NCBI RefSeq assembly: GCF_003057745.1
Contig: NZ_QBJD02000020.1
Span: forward strand, 1-64,000
Reading direction: 5' to 3'
Origin: Enterobacter sp. RIT418
Lineage (GTDB): Bacteria > Pseudomonadota > Gammaproteobacteria > Enterobacterales > Enterobacteriaceae
Length of the DNA stretch: 64,000 bases
In this document: positions 9,622-19,665 of the stretch, in pieces
How positions within the stretch are numbered: position 1 is the stretch's first letter
Layout of the letters: the number at the start of each line of letters is the position of its first letter
The notes under the pieces: generated by a model
The model's database searches: none
Told to the model about the DNA's origin: nothing
Seen by the model: only the letters and a program-made list of their open reading frames with translations
Translations under genes and position numbers: made by a program

Positions 9622-10995
9622 ATGTCTGTACCATCTATCGACTGGGATTTGGCCTTAATCCAGAAATATAACTATTCCGGGCCGCGTTATACCTCATACC
9701 CCACCGCGCTAGAGTTTTCTGATACCTTCGGCGAGGCGGATTTTCAGCAGGCCGTTGCGCGCTATCCCGAGCGCCCGCTATCGCTCTACGTCCACATTCC
9801 GTTCTGCCACAAGCTCTGCTACTTCTGCGGCTGCAATAAAATTGTGACCCGCCAGCAGCACAAGGCCGATCAATATCTGGATGCGCTCGAGCAGGAAATT
9901 CTTCACCGCGCGCCGCTGTTTACGGGCCGTCACGTCACCCAGCTTCACTGGGGCGGCGGTACGCCGACCTATCTCAATAAAGCGCAAATCAGCCGTTTGA
10001 TGACGCTGCTGCGCGGGAACTTCACGTTTAACGACGACGCCGAAATCTCGATCGAAGTCGATCCGCGGGAAATTGAGCTGGACGTACTGGATCACTTACG
10101 CATCGAAGGCTTCAACCGCCTGAGCATGGGCGTGCAGGACTTCAACAAAGAGGTGCAGCGCCTGGTGAATCGCGAGCAGGACGAAGAATTTATCTTCGCC
10201 TTACTCAACCGCGCGCGCGACATTGGATTTACCTCGACCAACATCGATCTTATCTACGGCCTGCCGAAGCAGACGCCGGAGAGCTTCGCCTTCACGCTGA
10301 AGCGCGTGGCGGAGCTTAATCCCGATCGCCTGAGCGTCTTTAACTACGCGCACCTGCCGACGCTGTTTGCGGCACAGCGCAAAATCAAGGATGCGGACCT
10401 GCCGTCTGCCCAGCAAAAGCTGGATATCCTGCAGGAAACCATTACTTCCCTGACCGAAACCGGCTATCAGTTTATCGGTATGGATCACTTTGCCCGCCCG
10501 GACGACGAGCTGGCGATCGCCCAGCGTGAAGGCATGCTGCACCGCAATTTCCAGGGTTACACCACCCAGGGCGACACGGATCTGCTCGGCATGGGTGTTT
10601 CCGCTATCAGCATGATCGGCGACTGCTATGCGCAGAACCAGAAAGAGCTTAAGCAGTATTATCAGCAGGTTGATGACTGCGGTAACGCCCTGTGGCGCGG
10701 GATCGCATTGACCCGCGACGACTGCATTCGTCGCGACGTGATAAAAGCCTTAATCTGCAACTTCCGCCTCGATTTCAGCGACGTGGAAATGCAGTGGGAT
10801 CTGCACTTCAGCGATTACTTTGCGGAAGATATGAAGCTGCTGGCGCCGCTGGCAAAAGATGGGCTGGTGGATATTGCTGACGGTGCAATTGAGGTGACGC
10901 CAAAAGGGCGCCTGTTGATTCGTAACATCTGCATGTGCTTCGATGCTTACCTGCGCCAGAAAGCGCGTCTGCAGCAGTTCTCGCGGGTGATTTAA
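9622..10995 (+). CDS. hemN: Oxygen-independent coproporphyrinogen III oxidase
   Basis: 457 residues, identical in length to E. coli HemN. The start is ATG 9622 behind AAGGAGTGAGC. The radical-SAM cluster motif is CHKLCYFCGC, with ligands C62, C66 and C69, followed by the SAM-binding GGGTP. It decarboxylates coproporphyrinogen III to protoporphyrinogen IX under anaerobiosis. It is convergent with glnG. Confidence 0.97.
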   Translation: MSVPSIDWDLALIQKYNYSGPRYTSYPTALEFSDTFGEADFQQAVARYPERPLSLYVHIPFCHKLCYFCGCNKIVTRQQHKADQYLDALEQEILHRAPLFTGRHVTQLHWGGGTPTYLNKAQISRLMTLLRGNFTFNDDAEISIEVDPREIELDVLDHLRIEGFNRLSMGVQDFNKEVQRLVNREQDEEFIFALLNRARDIGFTSTNIDLIYGLPKQTPESFAFTLKRVAELNPDRLSVFNYAHLPTLFAAQRKIKDADLPSAQQKLDILQETITSLTETGYQFIGMDHFARPDDELAIAQREGMLHRNFQGYTTQGDTDLLGMGVSAISMIGDCYAQNQKELKQYYQQVDDCGNALWRGIALTRDDCIRRDVIKALICNFRLDFSDVEMQWDLHFSDYFAEDMKLLAPLAKDGLVDIADGAIEVTPKGRLLIRNICMCFDAYLRQKARLQQFSRVI

Positions 10996-11003
10996 GCGGT
11001 TTT

Positions 11004-11031
11004 GCCGGGTAAAGCTAAGCCTTCACCCGGC
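11004..11031. repeat. REP-like palindrome between hemN and glnG
   Basis: GCCGGGT (11004-11010) pairs with ACCCGGC (11025-11031) around a 14-nt loop, in the only gap between two convergent genes. The sequence is like a palindromic unit of REP elements and probably protects or ends both mRNAs. Confidence 0.65.
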
Positions 11032-11040
11032 ACAGAAAAA

Positions 11041-12453
11041 TTACTCCATCCCCAGCTCTTTCAGCTTGCGCGTCAGGGTATTGCGCCCCCAACCGAGCAG
11101 GCGCGCGGCTTCCTGCTTGTGGCCCTGCGTATGGCGCAGCGCGGTGGTCAGCAGCGTCCGTTCCAGCTCCGGCTGGGCCTCCGAAAGCAGGTTTTGATGA
11201 CCGGAACGCAGCGCGCGGTCGGCCCACTGCGCCAGCAGCGTCGCCCAGCTGTCCGGCAGCGCGTGGCCGGTGCTGCTTTCAGGCACGGTCGCTTCAAACA
11301 GCTCACTCGGTAAATCCTGAATCAGCACCTCCTGTCCGGCGGCCATCACGGTCAGCCAGCGGCAGGTATTCTCAAGCTGACGCACGTTGCCCGGCCATGC
11401 CAGGCGGGTGAGGGCGGCGTCGGTTTCCGGATGCAGCTGTTTCGCTTCGACGCCCAGCTCGCGGGCAGCCACCTGCAGGAAGTGGCGCGCCAGGCGCGGA
11501 ATGTCTTCGCGACGCTCGCGCAGCGGCGGCAGATGCACGCGGATAACGTTCAGGCGGTGGAATAAGTCTTCACGAAATTTTCCCTCCTGCACGCGCAGCT
11601 CCAGGTTCTGGTGCGTCGCGGCGATAATGCGCACATCCACCTTAACGGGCGCGTAGCCGCCCACGCGGTAAAACTGCCCGTCGGCCAGCACGCGAAGCAG
11701 GCGCGTCTGCACGTCCAGCGGCATATCGCCAATTTCATCCAGAAAAAGGGTGCCGCCATCGGCCTGCTCGAAACGCCCCTGACGTATGGTATTCGCCCCG
11801 GTAAACGCCCCTTTCTCATGGCCAAACAGCTCGGACTCAATCAAATCCTTCGGGATCGCCGCCATATTCAGGGCGATAAACGGCGACTTTGCGCGCGGGC
11901 TATGGCGATGCAGCGCGTGCGCAACCAGCTCTTTACCGGTACCCGACTCACCGTTTATCAATACGCTGATCGACGAGCGCGACAGGCGGCCAATAATGCG
12001 AAAAACGTCCTGCATCGCGGGCGCTTCGCCGATAATGTCCGTCGTGGGCCCAAACTCCGGCGCGTTGCGCGGCTGCTGCTGTTCCTGATAGTGGCTAATG
12101 GCGCGCTCGACCAGGGCAACCGCCTCGTCGATATCAAACGGCTTAGGCAGGTAATCAAACGCGCCCTGCTGGTACGCGCTCACGGCGGCATCCAGGTCTG
12201 AGTGGGCGGTCATTATGATGACCGGAAGCATAGGATGACGCTGTTTGATCTGCTTGAGCAGCGCCAGCCCGTCCATGCCCGGCATACGAATGTCTGACAG
12301 CAGCACGTCCGGCGTTTTGGTGGTGAGTGCGTCGAGCACCTCGCTGCCGCTCTCAAACGTTGTGCAGCTTAATCCGGCCCCCGTAAGCGCGCGTTCAAGC
12401 ACCCAACGGATGGAGCTATCGTCATCGACTACCCAGACTATCCCTCGTTGCAT
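11041..12453 (-). CDS. glnG: Nitrogen regulation response regulator NtrC (NRI)
   Basis: 470 residues from ATG 12453, which has AAAGGTG about 7 bp upstream and matches the E. coli N-terminus; an in-frame GTG at 12462 is too close to that site. The receiver domain has the phospho-acceptor D54 in LLSDIRMPG. The sigma-54-interacting AAA+ domain has Walker A GESGTGKE and the GAFTGA loop. A Fis-type helix-turn-helix lies at the C-terminus (about 445-465). It activates glnA and other nitrogen genes when phosphorylated by NtrB. Last gene of glnA-glnL-glnG. Confidence 0.97.
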   Translation of the reverse strand: MQRGIVWVVDDDSSIRWVLERALTGAGLSCTTFESGSEVLDALTTKTPDVLLSDIRMPGMDGLALLKQIKQRHPMLPVIIMTAHSDLDAAVSAYQQGAFDYLPKPFDIDEAVALVERAISHYQEQQQPRNAPEFGPTTDIIGEAPAMQDVFRIIGRLSRSSISVLINGESGTGKELVAHALHRHSPRAKSPFIALNMAAIPKDLIESELFGHEKGAFTGANTIRQGRFEQADGGTLFLDEIGDMPLDVQTRLLRVLADGQFYRVGGYAPVKVDVRIIAATHQNLELRVQEGKFREDLFHRLNVIRVHLPPLRERREDIPRLARHFLQVAARELGVEAKQLHPETDAALTRLAWPGNVRQLENTCRWLTVMAAGQEVLIQDLPSELFEATVPESSTGHALPDSWATLLAQWADRALRSGHQNLLSEAQPELERTLLTTALRHTQGHKQEAARLLGWGRNTLTRKLKELGME

Positions 12454-12464
12454 ACTCGTCACCT

Positions 12465-13514
12465 TTATTTTTTAATCGGCAGGAAAACCGAGAACTCGGT
12501 ATGTCCCGGCCAACTGGTAAATTCAATTTTGCCTGAGTGTTGGTCAATCAGGCTGCGGGCAATGGATAATCCCAGACCAGTACCGCCTTCGCGCCCGCTC
12601 ACCATCGGGTAGAACAGCGTGTCCTGCAAATGCGGTGGAATGCCCGGCCCGTTATCCTCAACGTCGATGCGCGCCGCCAGGCGGTAGCGCACGCCGTGCA
12701 GCGTGAGCTGGAACGCCGTGCGGGTGCGCAGAATAATTTCGCCCCCTTCCGGCCCCAGCGCCTGCAGCGCGTTACGCACGATGTTCAGCAGCACCTGTTC
12801 AATCTGGTCAGGATCGTGCGCCAGCTCCGGCAGGCTGGGATCGTAGTCGCGCACCAGGGTGACGTTTTCCGGCAGCTCCATCGACACGAGCTTCACCACG
12901 CGCTCCGCCACCTTGTGAATGCTTTCTGAGACATGCATACCGGGGTGCTGCGGCCCTAACAGTCGGTCTACCAGGTTACGCAGTCGATCCGCCTGCTCGA
13001 TGATGACGTTGGTGTATTCCGCCAGCGAGGGGTCGGGCAGCGCTTTGGTTAACAGCTGCGCCGCGCCGCGCAGGCCACCCAGCGGATTTTTGATTTCGTG
13101 GGCCAGGCCGCGCACCAGGTCGCGAGCGGCTATTTGCTGCGCATGCTGAAGCTGTTCCTGGCTCAGGCGGCGCTGGTTGTCCATCGGCGCCATCTCCAGC
13201 AGGATCATACCGTCAGGAAGACGTTGCGCCGTCAGGGAGAGAATGTGCGAGCGCCCGTCAATCACCAGCGTCACTTCGTTGTCGGTAAACCCCTGACCGG
13301 CGAGCAGGCTTTCGCGCATCAGCTCAACGTTCAGCGAGAAATAGCTCAGCAGCTCCGGGAGCGGGGTGCCAAACAGCTTGCGCGCGCTCTGCGCCAGCAG
13401 CTGCTGTGCCGCCGGGTTGGCGTAATGCACGGCCAGCTCGTCATCGACAAGCAAAATGCTGGTAATCAGGGAATTGAGGATCTGCCCAGCATCGGGCAGC
13501 GTGCCGGTTGCCAT
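12465..13514 (-). CDS. glnL: Nitrogen regulation sensor histidine kinase NtrB (NRII)
   Basis: 349 residues. A PAS domain covers about 10-120, the phospho-acceptor H139 lies in [11 protein letters not shown], and the ATPase has N box [10 protein letters not shown] and G boxes DNGPGIP and GGTGLGLS. It is a cytoplasmic kinase/phosphatase of NtrC, controlled by PII (GlnB). It ends 11 bp before glnG. It has its own promoter covered by an NtrC site. Confidence 0.97.
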   Translation of the reverse strand: MATGTLPDAGQILNSLITSILLVDDELAVHYANPAAQQLLAQSARKLFGTPLPELLSYFSLNVELMRESLLAGQGFTDNEVTLVIDGRSHILSLTAQRLPDGMILLEMAPMDNQRRLSQEQLQHAQQIAARDLVRGLAHEIKNPLGGLRGAAQLLTKALPDPSLAEYTNVIIEQADRLRNLVDRLLGPQHPGMHVSESIHKVAERVVKLVSMELPENVTLVRDYDPSLPELAHDPDQIEQVLLNIVRNALQALGPEGGEIILRTRTAFQLTLHGVRYRLAARIDVEDNGPGIPPHLQDTLFYPMVSGREGGTGLGLSIARSLIDQHSGKIEFTSWPGHTEFSVFLPIKK

Positions 13515-13536
13515 TCAGCAGTCTCCTGGAGTTGAT

Positions 13537-13553
13537 TGCACTAATTTAGTGCA
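13537..13553. promoter_or_regulatory. NtrC operator at the glnL promoter
   Basis: TGCACTAATTTAGTGCA is a near-perfect palindrome of the NtrC consensus. It overlaps a minus-strand -10 TATACT (complement of 13553-13558), so bound NtrC should repress this sigma-70 promoter, as known for E. coli glnLp. Confidence 0.85.
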
Positions 13554-13603
13554 GTATAGCTTTTTGTCGTCAAAAAGCGCGAGGAATCAGGCCGTTGGCG
13601 GAG

Positions 13604-13747
13604 AAAAAAGCCCATCCGAAGATGGGCCAAAAAGTTTCCACGGCAACTAAAACCTGCGTCTTTCTCGCTACAGCCGCGTTGCTGTAGCAAGAAATCCATT
13701 GGTTTTTAACACTCTCACGATGCATCGTGCAGAGTTTTCATTCTGCT
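13604..13747 (-). ncRNA. glnZ: glnA 3' UTR with terminator; position of the GlnZ sRNA
   Basis: After the glnA stop there is a 144-nt non-coding stretch ending in an intrinsic terminator (GCCCATC, TTCG loop, GATGGGC, then T6 on the minus strand; 13604-13627). In E. coli and Salmonella this 3' UTR is processed into the Hfq-dependent sRNA GlnZ. An internal imperfect stem is present (TTGCTACAGC / GCTGTAGC). The sRNA identity rests on position and structure; its 5' end is not determined. Confidence 0.6.
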
Positions 13748-15157
13748 TTAAACGCTGTAGTAAAGCTCGAACTCAACCGGGTGCGGCGTCATGCGTACGC
13801 GGTCGTTTTCTTCGGTGCGCAGCGCGATGTAGGCGTCGATCGCTTCATCGGTGAACACGCCGCCCGCGGTCAGGAACTCACGGTCTGCGTCCAGCGCCTG
13901 CAGGGCTTCTTCCAGAGAGCCTGCAACCTGTGGGATCTCTTTCGCTTCTTCTGGCGGCAGGTCATACAGGTTTTTATCCATGGCTTCGCCTGGGTGGATC
14001 TTGTTCTTGATACCGTCCAGGCCGGCCATCAGCAGCGCGGCGAAGCACAGGTATGGGTTAGCCGCCGGGTCCGGGAAGCGCACTTCGATACGACGCGCTT
14101 TCGGAGAGGCAACCACCGGGATACGGATAGAAGCAGAACGGTTACGGGCAGAGTAGGCCAGCATGACCGGCGCTTCGTAGCCTGGGACCAGACGCTTATA
14201 GGAGTTGGTGGTTGGGTTCGCCAGGGCATTGATCGCTTTCGCGTGCTTAATCACACCGCCGATGTAGTGCAGCGCCTGCTCGGACAGACCGGCATACTTG
14301 TCGCCAGAGAACAGGTTGGTGCCGTTCTTGGACAGGGACATGTGGCAGTGCATACCGGAACCGTTGTCGCCAAACATTGGTTTTGGCATGAAGGTCGCGG
14401 TTTTACCGAAACGGTGCGCCACGTTGTGCACAACGTATTTGTAGATCTGAATCTCATCCGCTTTCTTGGTCATGGTGTTGAAGCGGGTTGCGATTTCGTT
14501 CTGACCAGCGGTCGCGACTTCGTGGTGATGCGCTTCAACGACCAGGCCCATCTCTTCCATGATCAGACACATGGTGGAACGGATGTCCTGTGAAGAATCG
14601 ACCGGAGGAACCGGGAAGTAACCGCCTTTCACGCCAGGACGGTGACCTTTGTTACCACCTTCGTATTTGGTGGAGGAGTTCCATGCGCCTTCGATGTCAT
14701 CGATAGCCACGTGGGAACCGGAAATCGTCGCGCCGAAGCGGATGTCGTCAAACAGGAAGAATTCTGGCTCTGGCCCGAACAGCACGGTGTCCGCGATGCC
14801 GGTAGAACGCAGGTACTCTTCAGCGCGTTTCGCGATGGAGCGCGGGTCGCGGTCGTAGCCCTGCAGCGTGCCTGGCTCAAGGATATCGCAGCGGATGATC
14901 AGCGTAGACTCTTCGAAGAACGGGTCAATGAGCGCGGTAGAGGCATCTGGCATCAGAACCATGTCGGATTCGTTAATGCCTTTCCAGCCGCCGATGGAGG
15001 AGCCGTCAAACATTTTGCCTTCTTCAAAGAATTCGGCGTTCACCTGATGAGCAGGAATTGTGACGTGCTGTTCTTTACCTTTGGTATCGGTGAAGCGCAG
15101 ATCAACAAACTTCACTTCATGTTCGTTCAGCATCGTCAAAACGTGTTCAGCGGACAT
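13748..15157 (-). CDS. glnA: Glutamine synthetase, type I
   Basis: 469 residues, the exact length of the E. coli enzyme. The ATP-binding signature is [16 protein letters not shown]. The adenylylation tyrosine is in NLYDLPPEE, near residue 398. It condenses ammonia and glutamate with ATP and forms a dodecamer. First gene of glnA-glnL-glnG; transcription comes from a sigma-54 promoter with two strong NtrC sites and probably a CRP-dependent promoter. Confidence 0.98.
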   Translation of the reverse strand: MSAEHVLTMLNEHEVKFVDLRFTDTKGKEQHVTIPAHQVNAEFFEEGKMFDGSSIGGWKGINESDMVLMPDASTALIDPFFEESTLIIRCDILEPGTLQGYDRDPRSIAKRAEEYLRSTGIADTVLFGPEPEFFLFDDIRFGATISGSHVAIDDIEGAWNSSTKYEGGNKGHRPGVKGGYFPVPPVDSSQDIRSTMCLIMEEMGLVVEAHHHEVATAGQNEIATRFNTMTKKADEIQIYKYVVHNVAHRFGKTATFMPKPMFGDNGSGMHCHMSLSKNGTNLFSGDKYAGLSEQALHYIGGVIKHAKAINALANPTTNSYKRLVPGYEAPVMLAYSARNRSASIRIPVVASPKARRIEVRFPDPAANPYLCFAALLMAGLDGIKNKIHPGEAMDKNLYDLPPEEAKEIPQVAGSLEEALQALDADREFLTAGGVFTDEAIDAYIALRTEENDRVRMTPHPVEFELYYSV

Positions 15158-15244
15158 ACTTACTCTCCAGATTGGTCATTGTCGTCGTGGTAACGAGGTC
15201 TTCAAATCGGCCGTGCTGCCATTTTTTTACTGTATTTCTGTAAA

Positions 15245-15260
15245 GCGAAAACTGTGCCAA
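15245..15260 (-). promoter_or_regulatory. Sigma-54 promoter glnAp2
   Basis: On the minus strand TTGGCACAGTTTTCGC gives the -24 TGGCAC and -12 elements, differing at one base from E. coli glnAp2 as I know it. It predicts a start near 15234, about 77 bp before the glnA ATG. Confidence 0.9.
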
Positions 15261-15333
15261 CTTTTAAAACACCCCAAAAAGGCGTTATCATGCGCACCAT
15301 AGTGCAAAAGTGCTGCACTACAATGGATTTGTT

Positions 15334-15380
15334 GCACCAGTATAGTGCTTCAATGTGAACATTGAGCACCATATTGGTGC
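15334..15380. promoter_or_regulatory. Two strong NtrC enhancer sites of glnA
   Basis: GCACCAGTATAGTGC (15334-15348) and GCACCATATTGGTGC (15366-15380) are NtrC palindromes whose centres are 32 bp (three helical turns) apart. They lie about 107 and 139 bp upstream of the predicted glnAp2 start, the positions of E. coli sites 2 and 1. Confidence 0.9.
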
Positions 15381-15410
15381 AATTTACGTTAAAGTGCCCT
15401 TTTACCGCTC

Positions 15411-15426
15411 CGTGAAAGCGATCACA
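15411..15426. promoter_or_regulatory. CRP site of glnAp1
   Basis: CGTGAAAGCGATCACA fits GTGA-N6-TCAC. It lies about 70 bp upstream of the expected sigma-70 glnAp1 start. It is also in the glnA-typA gap and might affect typA, whose -10-like TACAAT is at 15495-15500. Confidence 0.7.
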
Positions 15427-15533
15427 AAGCATCTCTGCAATACTTGTTTGCGGGGGATGTTTGTGATCCTGTTTTGTAGTGCGATTAATCCGTGTACAAT
15501 AACGCGCTATTTCTAAATGCCTGAGGCAAAGTT

Positions 15534-17357
15534 GTGATCGAAAAATTGCGTAACATCGCCATCATCGCGCACGTCGACCATGGTAAAACTACCCTGGTTG
15601 ATAAGCTGCTGCAGCAGTCCGGTACGTTTGATGCTCGTGCCGAAACTCAAGAACGCGTGATGGACTCCAACGATTTGGAGAAAGAGCGTGGGATTACCAT
15701 CCTCGCCAAAAACACCGCCATCAAATGGAATGACTACCGTATCAACATCGTTGATACCCCAGGCCACGCCGACTTCGGTGGTGAAGTTGAACGTGTAATG
15801 TCCATGGTAGACTCCGTTCTGCTGGTCGTTGACGCAATGGATGGCCCAATGCCGCAGACGCGCTTTGTGACCAAAAAGGCGTTTGCCCATGGTCTGAAGC
15901 CAATTGTTGTTATCAACAAAGTTGACCGTCCTGGCGCGCGTCCTGACTGGGTTGTTGATCAGGTATTTGACCTGTTCGTTAACCTTGACGCGACCGACGA
16001 GCAGCTGGACTTCCCTATCGTTTACGCTTCTGCGCTGAACGGTATCGCCGGTCTGGACCACGAAGACATGGCTGAAGACATGACCCCGCTGTATCAGGCG
16101 ATTGTTGACCGTGTACCGGCTCCAAACGTCGATCTCGACGGCACCCTGCAGATGCAGATCTCTCAGCTGGACTACAACAACTACGTTGGTGTTATCGGCA
16201 TTGGTCGTATCAAGCGCGGTAAAGTTAAGCCTAACCAGCAGGTTACTATCATCGATAGCGAAGGCAAAACCCGTAACGGTAAAGTCGGTAAAGTCCTGAC
16301 TCACCTGGGTCTTGAGCGTATCGAGAGCGACATCGCTGAAGCGGGCGACATCATTGCCATCACCGGTCTGGGTGAGCTGAATATCTCCGACACCATCTGC
16401 GACCCGCAGAACGTCGAAGCGCTGCCGGCCCTGTCCGTTGATGAACCAACCGTATCCATGTTCTTCAACGTCAACACCTCTCCGTTCTGCGGTAAAGAAG
16501 GTAAGTTCGTTACCTCTCGTCAGATCCTTGACCGCCTGAACAAAGAGCTGGTACACAACGTTGCGCTGCGCGTTGAAGAAACCCCAGATGCGGACGCCTT
16601 CCGCGTTTCCGGTCGTGGTGAGCTGCACCTGTCAGTTCTGATCGAAAACATGCGTCGTGAAGGTTTCGAGATGGCGGTTTCCCGTCCGAAAGTTATCTTC
16701 CGCGAAATCGACGGCCGTAAACAAGAGCCGTTCGAAAACGTGACGCTGGACGTTGAAGAGCAGCATCAGGGTTCTGTGATGCAGGCTCTGGGCGAGCGTA
16801 AAGGCGACCTGAAAAACATGAATCCAGACGGCAAAGGCCGCGTACGTCTCGACTACGTGATCCCAAGCCGCGGTCTGATCGGCTTCCGTTCAGAGTTCAT
16901 GACCATGACCTCTGGTACCGGTCTGCTGTACTCCACCTTCAGCCACTACGACGATGTTCGTCCTGGCGACGTGGGCCAGCGTAACAACGGCGTTCTGATC
17001 TCTAACGGTCAGGGTAAAGCGGTTGCGTTTGCACTGTTCAGCCTGCAGGACCGCGGTAAGCTGTTCCTGGGTCACGGTGCAGAAGTGTACGAAGGCCAGA
17101 TCATCGGTATTCACAGCCGTTCTAACGACCTGACCGTAAACTGCCTGACCGGTAAGAAACTGACCAACATGCGTGCGTCCGGTACGGACGAAGCAACGGT
17201 TCTGGTTCCACCGATCAAGATGACCCTGGAGCAAGCTCTGGAATTCATCGATGACGACGAACTGGTAGAAGTGACTCCACAGTCAATTCGTATCCGTAAA
17301 CGTCACTTGACCGAAAACGATCGTAAACGCGCTATGCGCGGTGCGAAAGAAGAGTAA
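15534..17357 (+). CDS. typA: Ribosome-associated translational GTPase TypA/BipA
   Basis: 607 residues with a GTG start, aligning end to end with E. coli TypA. G1 is AHVDHGKTT (residues 12-20), G3 [10 protein letters not shown] and G4 [12 protein letters not shown]-like domains and the TypA-specific C-terminal domain follow. It assists 50S assembly at low temperature and binds ribosomes under stress. It diverges from glnA. Confidence 0.97.
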   Translation: MIEKLRNIAIIAHVDHGKTTLVDKLLQQSGTFDARAETQERVMDSNDLEKERGITILAKNTAIKWNDYRINIVDTPGHADFGGEVERVMSMVDSVLLVVDAMDGPMPQTRFVTKKAFAHGLKPIVVINKVDRPGARPDWVVDQVFDLFVNLDATDEQLDFPIVYASALNGIAGLDHEDMAEDMTPLYQAIVDRVPAPNVDLDGTLQMQISQLDYNNYVGVIGIGRIKRGKVKPNQQVTIIDSEGKTRNGKVGKVLTHLGLERIESDIAEAGDIIAITGLGELNISDTICDPQNVEALPALSVDEPTVSMFFNVNTSPFCGKEGKFVTSRQILDRLNKELVHNVALRVEETPDADAFRVSGRGELHLSVLIENMRREGFEMAVSRPKVIFREIDGRKQEPFENVTLDVEEQHQGSVMQALGERKGDLKNMNPDGKGRVRLDYVIPSRGLIGFRSEFMTMTSGTGLLYSTFSHYDDVRPGDVGQRNNGVLISNGQGKAVAFALFSLQDRGKLFLGHGAEVYEGQIIGIHSRSNDLTVNCLTGKKLTNMRASGTDEATVLVPPIKMTLEQALEFIDDDELVEVTPQSIRIRKRHLTENDRKRAMRGAKEE

Positions 17358-17373
17358 TACGGTCAATCCGTAG

Positions 17374-17400
17374 GCCGGGTAAGCGCTTGCGCCACCCGGC
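17374..17400. repeat. REP-like palindrome after typA
   Basis: GCCGGGT (17374-17380) and ACCCGGC (17394-17400) flank AAGCGCTTGCGCC, the typical core of an enterobacterial REP/palindromic unit. It lies 16 bp after the typA stop and resembles the one at 11004-11031. Confidence 0.7.
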
Positions 17401-17405
17401 AGGTA

Positions 17406-17436
17406 AAAAGCCGCTGATTTCTCAGCGGCTTTTTTA
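17406..17436. terminator. Terminator between typA and ompL
   Basis: AGCCGCTGA (17409-17417), TTTC loop and TCAGCGGCT (17422-17430), with A and T runs on the two sides. It serves typA, and ompL in the other direction. Confidence 0.9.
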
Positions 17437-18123
17437 TTAGAACGAATACCGTAATCCCAAGCGAATACGGTACTGCTCGCGGTTGTAGTCATTCCATCTG
17501 TCCAGCCACTGCAGTTCGAGGTACGGCAGCCAGTTTTTGTCGATCTTATAGCTGAACTTATTGGTGATTTCCCAGTGGTGGTCTTTGCCATTTTTACTGT
17601 GGTAATCATTCGCGCGCTGGAAAAAGTGTGGTTCAAAAGTGTAGAAAAACGCATCCGTCACTTTGAAGTTCCAGTAGTTGGCAAATTCGTGCGTGTCGTT
17701 CTTATCCATCTGCCCGTTATAGTCCGGCGTATCGTAATTGTTATGGTTATAGCGATAGCGAAACGTCAGGTTAAACCAGTCGATAAATTTATAGTTGGTA
17801 TCCAGGTAAACGGCCCCGCCGGAGCCCGCGCTGCTGTCGTTAATTAACCCACCGGGCTGGAACGTCAGTTTGTCAGTGGGCTTAAAGAGCGGATACCACC
17901 CCTCAATTTCGTTATAGCTGTGCTTTAGCTCATCCCATTTCCCAACGTTATAGGCGTTGGTGAACATCAGCCCCGCGCCCATATCGAAGTTATAGCCCGC
18001 GCGAAGGATCACTTCGTGCAGCTCAGAGGCCGTGTTGTAGGCTTCACGGGTTTCCACATACGCACCGGCAAATGCGGTGCAGGACACAGACGACACGATA
18101 AGTGTAGTAATGATTCTTTTCAT
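17437..18123 (-). CDS. ompL: Outer-membrane porin OmpL (YshA), KdgM family
   Basis: 228 residues (E. coli about 230). A Sec signal peptide ends at AFA near residue 20. The mature protein starts GAYVETREAYN, alternates like a small beta-barrel and ends in the aromatic SF typical of outer-membrane proteins. KdgM-type porins pass acidic sugars. Its place at the end of the yih operon suggests it admits sulfoquinovose or its glycosides. A hairpin at 18154-18179 separates it from yihO. Confidence 0.92.
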   Translation of the reverse strand: MKRIITTLIVSSVSCTAFAGAYVETREAYNTASELHEVILRAGYNFDMGAGLMFTNAYNVGKWDELKHSYNEIEGWYPLFKPTDKLTFQPGGLINDSSAGSGGAVYLDTNYKFIDWFNLTFRYRYNHNNYDTPDYNGQMDKNDTHEFANYWNFKVTDAFFYTFEPHFFQRANDYHSKNGKDHHWEITNKFSYKIDKNWLPYLELQWLDRWNDYNREQYRIRLGLRYSF

Positions 18124-18153
18124 AATTTGTCCATGTATCAGGTACAGAAGGGC

Positions 18154-18179
18154 CGCCCTTCCTGTAGACAGGAAGGGCG
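18154..18179. repeat. Perfect 11-bp inverted repeat between yihO and ompL
   Basis: CGCCCTTCCTG (18154-18164) and CAGGAAGGGCG (18169-18179) enclose a 4-nt loop. There is no T run on the minus strand, so a processing or stabilising hairpin, or a partial attenuator ahead of ompL, is likelier than a full terminator. Confidence 0.7.
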
Positions 18180-18197
18180 AGGTGGCCAGATTTATAG

Positions 18198-19622
18198 TTA
18201 TAAAGTGACTGCTGACGCTTTATTGTGGGTAGTTATCTCAGGGGTATTTGCTGAATCTCTTTTCCGTTGTCCAATCTCCTCGATAATAAAGGCGAAGCGC
18301 GCTTCGTTGAGTTTATAAAAGAGTCCCATCGTGATGGCGGCAATAATGGCCAGGCCGCACGGCCAGAGGAAAATTAGCTGGCGCAAGCCCAGCAGCGTGC
18401 TGGCGCTCTGTACCGCGTGGGGAATATAGCCTATCTGGGTCAGCATAATTCCCGGCAGGAATCCGGCGAGCGCGGCGGAGATTTTGCGCGAGAAGGTATA
18501 GCCGGTATACACCGATCCTTCGGCGCGGATACCCGTTTTCCACTCGCCGTAGTCGACGGTATCCGGCACCAGCGCCCAGTTGAGGCTATTCACAAACGCC
18601 GTGCCAAAGAAGGCCATGCAGGAAAAGAGCACGAACAGCAGGGAGCTGGTTCCCCAAAAGAAGTTCAGCACGTCGCCTACCGCCCACAGCGCCAGCCCGC
18701 CCAGATAAACTGGCTTCTTGCCAAAGCGCTTCACCGCGCCCGGCACCAGAAACACGCCTACCAGAATGCAGCCCATGCTGAAAAAGCCCATCCACGACAG
18801 CAGATGAAGATCGTTCAGCACGTACTGGGTGTAATAGACCTGAATCGCCAGCTTGATGTTAAACGCGGCGAGGGTACAGAGATTAGCGATGCACAGCACC
18901 AGCAGCGGCGGATTGCGAAAAATCGCGCAGAACGATTTCAGGATGCCGGGCTTGTGGTGATCGGGCGTGACCTCAACGTAGCGCTCCTTCACGCCGCTGT
19001 AGCACCACCACATGCAGAACAGTCCGCCCGTGACGAAAATCAGCGCGGCAACCAGATAGCCGAGAGAGGGCTGGTGGACGAACAGCGCCTGAATGGGCAT
19101 AAAGCCAACGGTGCAGAGCAACAGCCCGACCGTTGCACCGCCCTGACGCCACGCCGCCAGCTGCGCGCGCTCGTTGGGGTTTTTGGTGATAGCGGGCACC
19201 ATCGCGCCATACGCGCAGTTCATCAGGCTATAGCACAGCCCGAACAGCATAAAGAGCGCGGTGGCAAGCGCGGTTTTTACCGTCAGGCTAAAGTCGTTGG
19301 CCATAAACTGCGCCGTCGCGACCAGCGCGACCGGAACGGAGGCGTAAAGAATAAACGGCCTGAATTTTCCCCTCGCACCGATGTTGCGCCGGGAGTCCAG
19401 CAGCACGCCGGTCAGCATGTCGGTAAACGCGGTAAAGAATTTCGCGACCAGGAAAATAATGCCGCCATAGAACGCGGGCATGCCCAGCTCGTCCGTGTAA
19501 AACTTCAGCAGATACAGCGTGCCAATACACAGCATCAGGTTCGAGCCAAAATCGCCCATCCCGTAGGCGCACTTCTCGCGCAGGCTCAATTTCAGGGTTA
19601 ACGGATCAGTATTGTGTGTCAT
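18198..19622 (-). CDS. yihO: YihO, putative sulfoquinovose importer (GPH family)
   Basis: 474 residues with about 12 transmembrane helices. It is a glycoside-pentoside-hexuronide:cation symporter with the family segment DMLTGVLLDSRR. It reads as the orthologue of E. coli YihO, proposed to take up sulfoquinovose. It is a close paralogue of the neighbouring YihP (the NLCTLAAFNIKLAIQVYYTQ region is nearly shared). Confidence 0.93.
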   Translation of the reverse strand: MTHNTDPLTLKLSLREKCAYGMGDFGSNLMLCIGTLYLLKFYTDELGMPAFYGGIIFLVAKFFTAFTDMLTGVLLDSRRNIGARGKFRPFILYASVPVALVATAQFMANDFSLTVKTALATALFMLFGLCYSLMNCAYGAMVPAITKNPNERAQLAAWRQGGATVGLLLCTVGFMPIQALFVHQPSLGYLVAALIFVTGGLFCMWWCYSGVKERYVEVTPDHHKPGILKSFCAIFRNPPLLVLCIANLCTLAAFNIKLAIQVYYTQYVLNDLHLLSWMGFFSMGCILVGVFLVPGAVKRFGKKPVYLGGLALWAVGDVLNFFWGTSSLLFVLFSCMAFFGTAFVNSLNWALVPDTVDYGEWKTGIRAEGSVYTGYTFSRKISAALAGFLPGIMLTQIGYIPHAVQSASTLLGLRQLIFLWPCGLAIIAAITMGLFYKLNEARFAFIIEEIGQRKRDSANTPEITTHNKASAVTL

Positions 19623-19665
19623 GGTCGATCCCCGGAGCGCCCCGAAGAGCGCTCGCTCAAATCAT

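Noticed and set aside
12454-12462. GTG 12462 as glnG start
   Set aside because: It directly abuts the ribosome site; ATG 12453 matches the E. coli NtrC N-terminus.
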